This document shows positions 49,392-57,763 of a stretch of DNA of 64,000 nucleotides, piece after piece. Source of the stretch: Bacillota bacterium (lineage in GTDB: Bacteria > Bacillota > Bacilli > Paenibacillales > NBRC-103111); the NCBI GenBank assembly GCA_023388055.1, contig JAEWGW010000040.1:124001-188000 (forward strand), read 5' to 3'. The notes under the pieces are model-generated. The model made no database searches and had not been told where the DNA came from. It saw nothing but the letters and a program-made list of their open reading frames with translations. The position numbers were made by a program, and so were the translations under genes. Numbering within the stretch: position 1 is the first letter of the stretch; every line of letters starts with the position of its first letter.

Positions 49392-50534
49392 TTATTCCAC
49401 AATTGTAACGATATATTCCCCCCGCCCCTCGCCTGATTGTATGACTCCAAGCTCCTTTAATCTGGCGATGCTCTTGGCAATGCTCGAGGGGGATGCTTCT
49501 AGAATGTCGTCAAACCAGTTTCTATGAAAGGTTTCCCCTTCATTCATTCGGCTAATGAGCTCAAACATTGTTTTGGCGTGCCCTTTCCCTAAAAGCTCGC
49601 GAACATGTTTAATCCTGTCGTAACGCTGCAGTTCCTTGAGCACCTTGGTCAAAGAAGCGTTCACACACTCCAGGTAAAATACGATGAATGGCTTTAAGTC
49701 TCCTTGTGTGGCAGCCATAAGAGTATCGTAATAATCCTCTATTCTTTTATCGAAAAATTCCTCCACACTGAAAGCATCCTTAATGGTAGCAAGATCAGGA
49801 TGGATTAATCCCACTAGTGTAGAGAATGCCCGGGCAGTTCTTCCGTTACCATCCGGAAAAGGGTGAATATATCCGATCAGGTGATGGGTGACTGCGGAGA
49901 TGAGGAGCGGATGGACTTTTTTATCATTGTGCATTTTGTCGGTTTCGTATGGACTCATAAACCCGGTCACACTAGTGAATAACCAGGAGAAGTATGCCTG
50001 CATTAGCCGCGGAACCTCGTTTGCTGCCGGAGGTTGATAGCTTACTCGACCATCACTATCTTGGAGGACAACAGGAATGCTCCTGTACCCCTCCGGGTAT
50101 CCGGTTAAATTGTTCATCAACGTTTGTTGTATTCTTTTTAATACAGGCTCATCCATGTCGAAAAAGTCCTTGCCGGGGTCCAAGGTATACATATATTCAT
50201 ACGTCTCAAAAACATTTTTCACTTCCAACTGTGCTTTTTGCTTGATGGTCATAGGATTTTTCTTGTAGCTTTGATAGAGCTGCTCAACTTCCTTAAATTC
50301 CAATTTGTTTTGTTCAATCTTGGTCGTAAAGTGTGCAGTTCTAACCATAGAGTTGCGCAGAATAGTAGGCTTTAGCGGATGGCTCTTTAAACCCAATCTG
50401 GCTAATGCCCCTATATTCCGTTCCGCCTCAAAAATAAGCTGTTGAATTTCATATTCATATGCATTGAAATTAGGCCTAAAGAGCAGCCGTTCTTCCGTAC
50501 TGTCAAAGTGCAGGTAAGCAAATAAGTAAGTCAT
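49392..50534 (-). CDS. Fic-family protein (AMPylase-like)
   Basis: 380 residues. Fic motif HPFPDGNGRTAR (about residue 222) is complete, so transfer of AMP or another phosphate group to a target hydroxyl is likely. The N-terminal segment carries the self-inhibitory helix motif in TTKIEQNKLE (about residue 70; the usual form is S/T-xxx-E-G/N). The C-terminal 70 residues are a winged helix (FHRNWFDDILEASPSSIAKS) typical of class II Fic proteins. ATG at 50534 follows AAAGGTGG. AT-rich like its neighbour. Confidence 0.88.
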   Translation of the reverse strand: MTYLFAYLHFDSTEERLLFRPNFNAYEYEIQQLIFEAERNIGALARLGLKSHPLKPTILRNSMVRTAHFTTKIEQNKLEFKEVEQLYQSYKKNPMTIKQKAQLEVKNVFETYEYMYTLDPGKDFFDMDEPVLKRIQQTLMNNLTGYPEGYRSIPVVLQDSDGRVSYQPPAANEVPRLMQAYFSWLFTSVTGFMSPYETDKMHNDKKVHPLLISAVTHHLIGYIHPFPDGNGRTARAFSTLVGLIHPDLATIKDAFSVEEFFDKRIEDYYDTLMAATQGDLKPFIVFYLECVNASLTKVLKELQRYDRIKHVRELLGKGHAKTMFELISRMNEGETFHRNWFDDILEASPSSIAKSIARLKELGVIQSGEGRGEYIVTIVE

Positions 50535-50669
50535 TTTACACCACCTTTTACACTAGAAAATCCTTTATTCAAGCTGTATAATCCATATATTTAGTATATT
50601 CGATTACACTTATTATGTACACCTGTATTTACCTTTAAACCATTATTGATAATACAGCTTCATGCAGCA

Positions 50670-50696
50670 AAGAACCCCCAACCGACTGGCTGGGGG
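50670..50696 (-). terminator. Terminator of the pectate lyase gene
   Basis: CCCCCAACC (50675-50683) pairs with GGCTGGGGG (50688-50696). On the minus strand it is followed by TTCTTT. Confidence 0.75.
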
Positions 50697-50722
50697 CCTT
50701 ACTGTGCTATTCGTTCCTCCCC

Positions 50723-52864
50723 TTACTCCACCTTCATATAAAACAGGTTGGCGGTGTCCGCTTTGGTGATGGTGTGGGAGCCGGCAGCCAGGGAAACGGT
50801 GACGATGCCGCCCGTCATGCTATAGCTGGTGCTGTCTACCTTGATTTTGGTGCCATCTGCTGAATTGAGCACCAGGGTTAAGGTGGACGCCTTGGTGGTG
50901 GTGAAGCTGATGCTGGTGGAGCTTTCGATTTTCAGACATTGGGTCAGGGTCAGGCCGTTATAGGTAACGGTGCCTTTGGTGGTAGACAAATTGCCCTGGA
51001 TGCTGAAGAAGCTGCTGGTGGTTCCGGAGGTAGTGAAGTTATGAACATTGGCACCGGGTACCGGGGTCGGTGTGGCGGTTGGTGTTGCTGTCGGTGTAGC
51101 AGTAGGCGTTGCTGTCGGTGTAGCCGTTGGCGTCGGTGTTGGTGTAGCGGTTGCCGTTGGCGTTGGTGTTGGACCTGTGCTGGAGTTTCCCCCTACCGAT
51201 ACCAGTTGAGTGGCGTAGCTTGTAATTTTGGCCATCAAGGCTGTATTGAGTGCATAGGAGGTGTCGTCTACCGCATTATTAAATGTCCAGGTGAAGTCGC
51301 CGCTGCCGAGGCGGCCTGCTTTGGCCTTTACGACTTGCTCCACATTGGCCACATTGTCCACGGCCGATGCGCTGACTCCCGTATTCACGGTAGTATCAAA
51401 GTTATTATACGAGGTTCCGCCGGAAACCGCCTTGTACGAGCTGGGAACAGCTTCACTCCGGGAAGCGGCCAGGTAGGCATCGAAGGAGGTTGCATTGGCC
51501 GGTGCTGTGCCTGCATTGGAGTTGGCGTAGATCAGACCGGCTGCTCCAACGATGGTGTTGTTATAAGCCTTAATCACACCGCCGGGTTCACCGGAGAAGG
51601 TGCCTTCGCCCAGAGCGTCCGTACCCTGCAAGGAAATCAGCATGGGGTATTTGGTGTTCCGGAAGTAGTTGGATTCCACGAATGCGGAACCGCCAGAGGT
51701 CATGCCCACTCCATATTTGGAAACCCCGTCAAAGTAGTTGTTATAGATATGCACCGATGCCACTCTGATCCGCGGATGGCGGGAGTCGGAATGGTCAAAC
51801 CAATTGTGGTGGAAGGTCACATAGAACGGCGACGATTCGCTCAAGCCTACCAGAGAGGATTTTCCCGAATCCCAATAGTGGTTATAGGAGATGGTGATGT
51901 ACGTGGAGCCGCCCTTCAGGTCAGTAGAGCCATCACCCTTGGCCTGGTCGGCATCGCCTCCGGCGCTTCCATAGAATACGTCATTATTATGCACCCATAC
52001 ATTTACGTTGCCGGTATCCATGGAGATCCCGTCATCGGGGAACAGCATCAGCCCCAGGTTTCGCACCTCCACATTGCCGGTATAACGAAGGAGCATTCCC
52101 CATCCGTAGGCATAGGCATCATTGCCGATCCCTTCCAGGGTCAGATTCATCTCGGAATAATTGTTTTTCCCCTTAACTTCCAGGTATCCGCTGCTATTCA
52201 ACTGGCCACTCATATCGGAGGCGGTAATTTTCCCGATAAAACGAACAGCAAGGGGAGTGGTATCGTAGCCCTTTTGCCGGAGCTTCAGAATTTCCCCAAG
52301 GCCAACAGCGGTTTGCAAGGCGCCGGAGCTGTTGATCTTTACATCAAGTGTGACCGTTTTGGCGGTTTGGGAGGTGATATACACCACCTTGGCCCCGGAT
52401 CTCAACGTGCCGTCATTGTTATAAGCACCTGAGCCTGTCCCATATTGCGAATTAGGGGAAAAGGCAAATCCCGACCGGTCATGGGCTGTTACAGCCAAAG
52501 CACCGGATACGGCAGTTGCGGTGGAACCGTCGGACAGCCGTGCTTCCACCTTCATCACGTAGCTTCCGGCAGCAAGACCAACCGCATCCGCTCTCCAATA
52601 GGAAGGATACTTGCGGATCAACTGGGTATCCAGCTGCTTGTATTGGGAATCTGCTGCACTTGCCTGCTTCACATAGACATTGTAGCCTTGCGCATTGCTT
52701 ACAGCTGACCATTGGACGTAGGCCGTTTCATTCCAACCGCCGCTTCCGGTAATCGTTACACCTGCGGCATGTGTGGTCGTATTGACGAACCCCCCGGACA
52801 ATAAGGAAATCACAAGGGTAAATAACAGGGCAATGCTAATGGCATGTTTGATCTTTCGGTTCAC
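50723..52864 (-). CDS. Secreted pectate lyase (PL1-like)
   Basis: About 713 residues, exported. Signal peptide (ISIALLFTLVISLLSGGF, cleavage near THA-A), an FN3-like domain (about 35-125), a PL1 right-handed beta-helix (about 130-500) with DDGISMDTGNVNVWVHNN, SYNHYWDSGKSSL, HHNWFDHSDSRHPRIR (catalytic Arg region), a Thr/Pro linker of TPTPTAT repeats (about 570-610), and a C-terminal 100-residue beta-rich module of the type often attached to pectinases. It cleaves pectate by beta-elimination with calcium. GTG at 52864 follows GGGAGGG. A cre-like site lies 40 bp upstream. Confidence 0.9.
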   Translation of the reverse strand: MNRKIKHAISIALLFTLVISLLSGGFVNTTTHAAGVTITGSGGWNETAYVQWSAVSNAQGYNVYVKQASAADSQYKQLDTQLIRKYPSYWRADAVGLAAGSYVMKVEARLSDGSTATAVSGALAVTAHDRSGFAFSPNSQYGTGSGAYNNDGTLRSGAKVVYITSQTAKTVTLDVKINSSGALQTAVGLGEILKLRQKGYDTTPLAVRFIGKITASDMSGQLNSSGYLEVKGKNNYSEMNLTLEGIGNDAYAYGWGMLLRYTGNVEVRNLGLMLFPDDGISMDTGNVNVWVHNNDVFYGSAGGDADQAKGDGSTDLKGGSTYITISYNHYWDSGKSSLVGLSESSPFYVTFHHNWFDHSDSRHPRIRVASVHIYNNYFDGVSKYGVGMTSGGSAFVESNYFRNTKYPMLISLQGTDALGEGTFSGEPGGVIKAYNNTIVGAAGLIYANSNAGTAPANATSFDAYLAASRSEAVPSSYKAVSGGTSYNNFDTTVNTGVSASAVDNVANVEQVVKAKAGRLGSGDFTWTFNNAVDDTSYALNTALMAKITSYATQLVSVGGNSSTGPTPTPTATATPTPTPTATPTATPTATPTATPTATPTPVPGANVHNFTTSGTTSSFFSIQGNLSTTKGTVTYNGLTLTQCLKIESSTSISFTTTKASTLTLVLNSADGTKIKVDSTSYSMTGGIVTVSLAAGSHTITKADTANLFYMKVE

Positions 52865-52903
52865 AATAATCCCTCCCGGCTTGAATGTGATACTGCCTAC
52901 AAT

Positions 52904-52917
52904 TGAAAGCGCAACCA
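52904..52917. promoter_or_regulatory. cre-like catabolite-repression site
   Basis: TGAAAGCGCAACCA matches the CcpA consensus (TGWAANCGNTNWCA) except at two or three positions in the right half. Its place in the leader of a secreted polysaccharide lyase fits glucose repression. Confidence 0.5.
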
Positions 52918-53164
52918 CAAAACCTTGCAGTTCCTTTCCCACCTCCACTCTCTTCTAATCTTGACAAGGGACAAGCAGCTTCCAAACATCCCCAGATTAG
53001 CACAATGGAATATATTTCCGATATAATCATTAGCTCATATTTTGTGTTTTTTATATCTTTCTGTCCTATTTTTTACCATCGACTCGATAAAACATTATCC
53101 TTATAGGATTTTATCATTTATTGACCGTTACGATCTAAAATTTCATTATTCTTGTTCTTTCGCA

Positions 53165-53205
53165 AAAGAAAGCCGCGGCGTCAGAGTAACCTCTGCTGCC
53201 GCGGC
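53165..53205 (-). terminator. Terminator of the flavoprotein pair
   Basis: GCCGCGGC (53172-53179) pairs with GCCGCGGC (53198-53205), with an inner CAGAG/CTCTG stem. On the minus strand TTTCTTTTG follows. Confidence 0.75.
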
Positions 53206-53237
53206 ATGTACCGCCTATTCATGACCCCCATTGCCGT

Positions 53238-54554
53238 TTAAACCCCCGCCATCCGCTTGGCGAGAGCCGTTGCGGCCACATAACCGGAGCTCCAGGCCCA
53301 TTGCAGGTTATACCCGCCGCAGTCCCCGTCCACATCCATGACCTCTCCAGCCAGATACAGTCCCGGCACCAGCCTGGACTCAAGCGTCCCCTCCGTTAGC
53401 TCCGTGGTATCGATGCCACCGGCTGTAGTTTGGGCATTGGTGAAGCTGTTGGTATCCGTGACCTTAAACTCCCACTGCTTCATTAACCGGATGAAGGTGC
53501 ACTTCGCCTCCTCTGTCAGGTCGCGGCACAGCAATCCCGTATCACCTTCGCCAATGCCGGCCTCCTTCAGCAGGATGGGGATCAGCTTCTTGTTGATTAC
53601 CCCGATGAAGGAATTAGCCACCGTCCGGTGCCCGAAGATGCGCCAATGCCTGTTCAGGAACTCCGCCACCTCCTCCTCCGTCTGGTCGGGCATCAGATCA
53701 ACGGACAGGATCACTTCTTCCCCCTGAGCCAGATAAAAGGCAGCCTTCCGGCTGAGCTGGAGAATAGGCGGACCGGACATGCCATAATCCGTAAACAGAA
53801 TTTCCCCGAATTCGCTGCGGATAATCTCCCCGTTTACGAGAATCCGGCCTGTCCCGTCGAACTTGACGCCGGACAGCTCCTTCAGATGCGGATAATCCAG
53901 CTTCAGCTGCACGATTCCCGGCACCGGATTAACGAGGGTATGGCCCAGACGTCCGGCCAGCGTATACCCGGAACCATCCGTACCCGTTTTGGGTGCGGTC
54001 AGTCCTCCTGTACAGAGAATCAGATATTCGCTGGTATACACATGCTCCTCTCCCGCCTCGTTCTGGCACAGGATCGAAAAACGCGGATGCTCCTCCGAAA
54101 CGGTTACATCCAACACCTTATTTTTGAAATAAACCGGAACGTTCCGGTCCTCCAGCGCCAGCTGGAAGATATCCAGCACCGCCCCTGCCTGCAAGGACAT
54201 GGGATACATCCGGCCATCCTCCAGGCTAATCAACGGCAGCCCCAGCATAAAGAAGAAATCGATGGTCTGGCGGATGCCGAACTGCTCCAGGACGGGCAGC
54301 GGAAAGCCCGCGTTATTACTATGGTACTTGCGCGCCAGCGCGGCCGCTTCCTCTGTTCCCGCAGCCGTGGATTCATTGGTAATATTGCAGCGGCCGTTGC
54401 CGGTGGTGAGCACCTTCTTGCCGATGCGGTCATTGCTGTCGATCATCGCCACATCCAGCCCCAGGTCCCGGGCCGTAACCGCCGCCATCAGCCCTGCAGC
54501 CCCTGCCCCGATCACAAACACCTGGTGATGGGTCGAATTCTGGTACACCTTCAT
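53238..54554 (-). CDS. NAD(P)/FAD-dependent oxidoreductase, BaiN/HI0933 family (copy 2)
   Basis: 438 residues. FAD-binding dinucleotide fold FVIGAGAAGLMAAVTARD (about residues 13-30), the family motif GKKVLTTGNGRCNITN, and the closing GLYLAGEVMDVDGDCGGYNL are all present. The family includes BaiN and YhiN-like proteins; substrates are mostly unknown. ATG at 54554 overlaps the upstream paralogue stop by 4 bp. The two proteins align end to end, so this is a tandem duplication. Confidence 0.88.
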   Translation of the reverse strand: MKVYQNSTHHQVFVIGAGAAGLMAAVTARDLGLDVAMIDSNDRIGKKVLTTGNGRCNITNESTAAGTEEAAALARKYHSNNAGFPLPVLEQFGIRQTIDFFFMLGLPLISLEDGRMYPMSLQAGAVLDIFQLALEDRNVPVYFKNKVLDVTVSEEHPRFSILCQNEAGEEHVYTSEYLILCTGGLTAPKTGTDGSGYTLAGRLGHTLVNPVPGIVQLKLDYPHLKELSGVKFDGTGRILVNGEIIRSEFGEILFTDYGMSGPPILQLSRKAAFYLAQGEEVILSVDLMPDQTEEEVAEFLNRHWRIFGHRTVANSFIGVINKKLIPILLKEAGIGEGDTGLLCRDLTEEAKCTFIRLMKQWEFKVTDTNSFTNAQTTAGGIDTTELTEGTLESRLVPGLYLAGEVMDVDGDCGGYNLQWAWSSGYVAATALAKRMAGV

Positions 54555-55855
54555 ATAGAAACATCCTTTTGCTTCATAGATTCAGCAACCGCCTTGGCGG
54601 CCGCGTAGCCGGAGCTCCAGGCCCATTGCAGATTATATCCCCCGAAGTCCCCGTCCACATCCATCACCTCGCCGGCAAAATACAGCCCCGGAACCAGCCT
54701 GGATTCCAGCGTTCCATTAACAAGCTCAGCCGTATCAATACCGCCCGCCGTGGTTTGGGCATGACCATAGCCGTTGGTATCCGTCACTTTGAATTCCCAA
54801 TGCTTGAGTATCCGGTAGAAGATCGCCTTCGCCCTCCAGGACAGGTCCTGGCAGAGCAAATTCGGCTGTTTATCGATGCTGGCTTCCTTCAGCAGCACGG
54901 GGGTCAGCTTTTTATGCAGAATCCCGATAAAGGAATCCGCCACTGTCCGGTGCCCGAAGATGCCCCAATGCATGTCCAGGAAATCCACAACCTCCTCCTC
55001 CGTCCGCCCCGGCATCAGGTCGACGGCCACACTGACCGTGTCACCTTTCCCAAGATGAACCGAAGCCTCCCGGCTGAGCTGGAGGATGGGCGGCCCGGAT
55101 AGCCCATATTCCGTAAACTGAATCTCACCGGATTCGCTGCGGACAATGTCCCCATTGATCAGGATATGGGCTCTTCCCTGCAATTTAATGCCGGACAAGG
55201 CCTTCAAATGCGGATACTGCACCTTAAGCTGCACAATAGCAGGCACAGCGTCCACCAAGGTGTGGCCCAGCCGTTCCGCCAGCGTATAACCGGAGCCGTC
55301 CGCTCCCGTATGAGGCGCAGTCAGGCCGCCTGTGGCAATAAGCAGGAAATTTGCCGTATATACCGCCTGCTCCTCCGTTTCCGTAAAACAGCGCACCGTA
55401 AACCGGGGATTCCCATCTGCTACCTCGATTTCCACCACCTTGTGCTGGTAATAAACCGGGATCTCCCGTTCCTCCAATGCCAACTGGAAAATATCCGTCA
55501 CCGAAGCAGCCTGCAGGGACCGGGGATACATCATCCCCTCCTTCAGGTGAGTCAGAGGCAGCCCGAGGGAATAAAAAAAGTCCATGGTTTCCCGGACACC
55601 GAGCTGCTCCAGCACCTTCACAGGAAAGCCGGGTGTATTCCCGTGGAATTTGGCAGATAAGGCAGCCGTCTCGTCCGTACCGCCAGTGGTAGAGGTATTG
55701 GTCAGGTTGCAGCGGCCGTCGCCGGTCACCAGTATCTTCTTGCCAATCCGGTCATTGCCCTCCAGAATAGCGGTGTCGATGCCCTGGTCCTTCGCGGTTA
55801 CGGCAGCCATCAGCCCCGCAGCCCCTGCTCCGATAATTAACAATGTGTGGTGCAT
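54551..55855 (-). CDS. NAD(P)/FAD-dependent oxidoreductase, BaiN/HI0933 family (copy 1)
   Basis: 434 residues, paralogous to the gene that follows it. FAD fold LLIIGAGAAGLMAAVTAKD at the N-terminus, GKKILVTGDGRCNLTN, GGLTAPHTGADGSGYTLAERLGHT, and the closing GLYFAGEVMDVDGDFGGYNL. Differences from copy 2 include VTGDGRCNLTN against TTGNGRCNITN. Translation of copy 2 is coupled through the 4-bp overlap, so both should be made together, perhaps as a heterodimer (inference). ATG at 55855. Confidence 0.88.
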   Translation of the reverse strand: MHHTLLIIGAGAAGLMAAVTAKDQGIDTAILEGNDRIGKKILVTGDGRCNLTNTSTTGGTDETAALSAKFHGNTPGFPVKVLEQLGVRETMDFFYSLGLPLTHLKEGMMYPRSLQAASVTDIFQLALEEREIPVYYQHKVVEIEVADGNPRFTVRCFTETEEQAVYTANFLLIATGGLTAPHTGADGSGYTLAERLGHTLVDAVPAIVQLKVQYPHLKALSGIKLQGRAHILINGDIVRSESGEIQFTEYGLSGPPILQLSREASVHLGKGDTVSVAVDLMPGRTEEEVVDFLDMHWGIFGHRTVADSFIGILHKKLTPVLLKEASIDKQPNLLCQDLSWRAKAIFYRILKHWEFKVTDTNGYGHAQTTAGGIDTAELVNGTLESRLVPGLYFAGEVMDVDGDFGGYNLQWAWSSGYAAAKAVAESMKQKDVSI

Positions 55856-56045
55856 GGAAGTTCAATCCGCCCTTATCTATAATATCGTGTCTTCTTTAAA
55901 TTATAGCACAAGTGACAAAGCTCACGCTGAACGTGTGGTTTTGCATCATGCTGCGCAGGCAGGAGCCTTTTGCCTGGGTGTTCGGGATACGGGAATGTGT
56001 AACGGAACGGAGCTTAAATGGAAAAAATACCCGTTGCGATTTTTA

Positions 56046-56410
56046 TACGAAAGTGCCGCGTCTGCCCCGGCATTTTCATCCCTGGCGATGGCCGCTGGGC
56101 CGTGGGCGATTCTAACGAATCTCACAGCACTTATTTGGCGAAAAATCGGCTGTTTGCCAACGTAACGAATCTGAGCCACGCTATTGCTTACGTTCAGGTT
56201 CTTTTCAGTGTCTTGGAGCCGGAATAAGGCGCCTCAGATTCGTTACAACCGGAAGAGGGGCCATATGGGCGAAATAGCGTGGCTGAGATTCGTTACAAAA
56301 TCCATACCCCCGTTTTTCTGCCCACTGTCCACTCACTCCCTTTGTACGAAAGTACCGCGTCTGCCCCGGCATTTTCATTCCTGGCGATGGCTGCTAGGCC
56401 ACAGGCGATT
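56046..56410 (+). repeat. 66-bp direct repeat flanking element C
   Basis: Copies at 56046-56111 and 56345-56410, about 89 percent alike by eye, exactly 299 bp apart. Each is followed at once by CTAACG, the head of a box: the left copy by full element C, the right copy by only a decayed first box. This looks like an old tandem duplication of a 299-bp unit. Confidence 0.75.
56113..56295. repeat. 183-bp four-box inverted-repeat element, copy C
   Basis: Forward boxes at 56113-56136 and 56163-56186; reverse boxes at 56222-56245 and 56272-56295. All begin TAACGAATCT; tails are TTATTT, CTATTG, TTATTC and CTATTT. Spacing within pairs is 50 bp, centre 35 bp. Interior sequence is like copy B. Confidence 0.82.
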
Positions 56411-56515
56411 CTAACGGAACTCTCCAATCTTAGAGGCCTACCCTCCGTAAACTCCTCACCATACCTTCCGCAATACCGTCTGGATCGTTGCCGAACAACA
56501 GCTCAAAAGCCAAAT

Positions 56516-56620
56516 AAGAGGCTGTCCAAAATCCGTCACAGGATACCGATTCGGAAGCTCCCTCCCGTTGGCTTCGGCTGAATCGGTATTTACCTTGACG
56601 GGCTTCTTGGACAGCCCCTT
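56516..56620. repeat. Nested 105-bp palindrome (MITE-like)
   Basis: GGCTGTCCAA (56520-56529) pairs with TTGGACAGCC (56607-56616); inside it CCGTCA pairs with TGACGG, ATACCGATTC with GAATCGGTAT, and GAAGC with GCTTC. The GGCTGTCCAA ends look like IS terminal repeats, and no transposase frame is present. It may also act as a terminator for the membrane-protein operon. Confidence 0.6.
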
Positions 56621-56668
56621 TTTCGCAACAAACCATTCTATCTCAGTCGATACCTCATAAAAGAATGG

Positions 56669-57307
56669 CTATTCCCTTACGAGTGTATAGGTATTGGCTT
56701 TGCCCTCAGGCGCACTATTAAAATAACTGGTGTTGTTCACTTCATAGCGAACAGCATAGGTAATCCCGCCACCCCCGTCGCGAATACCTTTTATTTGAAT
56801 CTCGCCAGTAGCTGGAACAATAATCTCTTTCGGCTTATGCTTAATCATAAATTCATCGGTCACGGATGCGCCATTAACAAGTACTTGGACATAATCTCCA
56901 TCTTCAGCAGCATAGTCCCATACCCAAATCCTTGTTTCATTGGCAGCGGAATTGTGGGTAATCGTATGGTCTTGCTCGCTTAACTGTTCGTCCTTCGACA
57001 ATAATACCGTTCCTGCGGATATTGCCGTAGAGCTCTGGTTAACCAAAGCGTTCTTAGCAGATTCAGAAGAATTAACACTCGATGTCCCACTGAAAACAAG
57101 GGATACAATGGAAGCGGCAATGCACAATGCTCCAAAAACCTTCATTGGTTTTTCCAAAGACCGTTTTTGCTTTTTTACCACATTGGCACCAGTTTCCGCT
57201 TCAGGGCCTATTTCCGTCTCTTCTTCATCCTCTGTCTTTTTGCTTGCTGCTGGCTGATCGAAAAGTATACGGCGGGTGCGTTTTGGATGCTGCTGTTCCT
57301 CTTTCAT
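56669..57307 (-). CDS. Single-pass membrane protein of the AAA operon
   Basis: About 212 residues. A 60-residue basic/acidic cytoplasmic tail (KKTEDEEETEIGPEAE), one transmembrane helix (MKVFGALCIAASIVSLVFSG, about 57-76), then a 130-residue outer domain with beta-strand character (RIWVWDYAAEDGDYVQVLVN, GEIQIKGIRDGGGGITYAVR). The outer domain resembles a small beta-sandwich that binds proteins or sugars; no family recognised. ATG at 57307 follows AGAGGGG, 4 bp after the preceding gene. Third gene of the operon. Confidence 0.7.
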   Translation of the reverse strand: MKEEQQHPKRTRRILFDQPAASKKTEDEEETEIGPEAETGANVVKKQKRSLEKPMKVFGALCIAASIVSLVFSGTSSVNSSESAKNALVNQSSTAISAGTVLLSKDEQLSEQDHTITHNSAANETRIWVWDYAAEDGDYVQVLVNGASVTDEFMIKHKPKEIIVPATGEIQIKGIRDGGGGITYAVRYEVNNTSYFNSAPEGKANTYTLVRE

Positions 57308-57311
57308 TCGC

Positions 57312-57761
57312 TTACCCCTCTTTCTTAGGTATAGCAGGACGAAGCTTAAAATAAATGCACATGATAAGCCTGCACACAATGGTAAAGGCAATCATAAGAA
57401 GAAAATACAAGCTATGGCGCGCTTCATCATTTACCTCGTAGCCATATCTTAAAATGAGTGTTCCCGTCATCAAAATAACAACATTGATATACATGATTTT
57501 CACAAAGGAAAATAACCAAGGAAGGGCTCTATACATTCTTCTCAAATAGGGAATTAGCAAAGATATACCTATGCAGAGACCACATGCCCCAATAAAGGCC
57601 TCTGCGCTGCCTGGTCCGGCAAAACCCGAATCTCTCATGGAGCTTACCTCTGTCAAAAAAAACAATGGTGAAAAAAGCATCACCAAAAGGATTGCGAACA
57701 TAGGAAAAAGGAAATATGAAAATGCCATTAGATTTCCTAAGACGTTTTTCACCGTTCTCAA
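57312..57761 (-). CDS. Four-helix membrane protein of the AAA operon
   Basis: 149 residues with four transmembrane helices (about 12-36, 52-72, 82-104, 115-138). No family recognised. It begins 2 bp after the AAA gene stop and ends 4 bp before the next gene, so the three genes are surely co-transcribed. It could anchor the AAA machine or form the membrane part of a small complex. Confidence 0.7.
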   Translation of the reverse strand: MRTVKNVLGNLMAFSYFLFPMFAILLVMLFSPLFFLTEVSSMRDSGFAGPGSAEAFIGACGLCIGISLLIPYLRRMYRALPWLFSFVKIMYINVVILMTGTLILRYGYEVNDEARHSLYFLLMIAFTIVCRLIMCIYFKLRPAIPKKEG

Positions 57762-57763
57762 TG

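Larger units (their letters stand above)
52865..53237. other. Leader and upstream region of the pectate lyase
   Basis: 373 bp. It contains a cre-like box (52904-52917), an AT-rich upstream part around 53010-53140 where the promoter should lie (no single best pair), and the terminator of the flavoprotein operon at 53172-53205. Confidence 0.4.
55856..56668. other. 813-bp repeat-rich non-coding region
   Basis: Contains a 66-bp direct repeat (56046-56111 and 56345-56410), a 183-bp four-box element between them (56113-56295), and a nested palindrome (56516-56620). Short open frames here have no ribosome binding sites. Confidence 0.7.

Noticed and set aside
51060..51175. Short tandem DNA repeats
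   Set aside because: They encode the Thr/Pro linker of the pectate lyase, a normal low-complexity linker.
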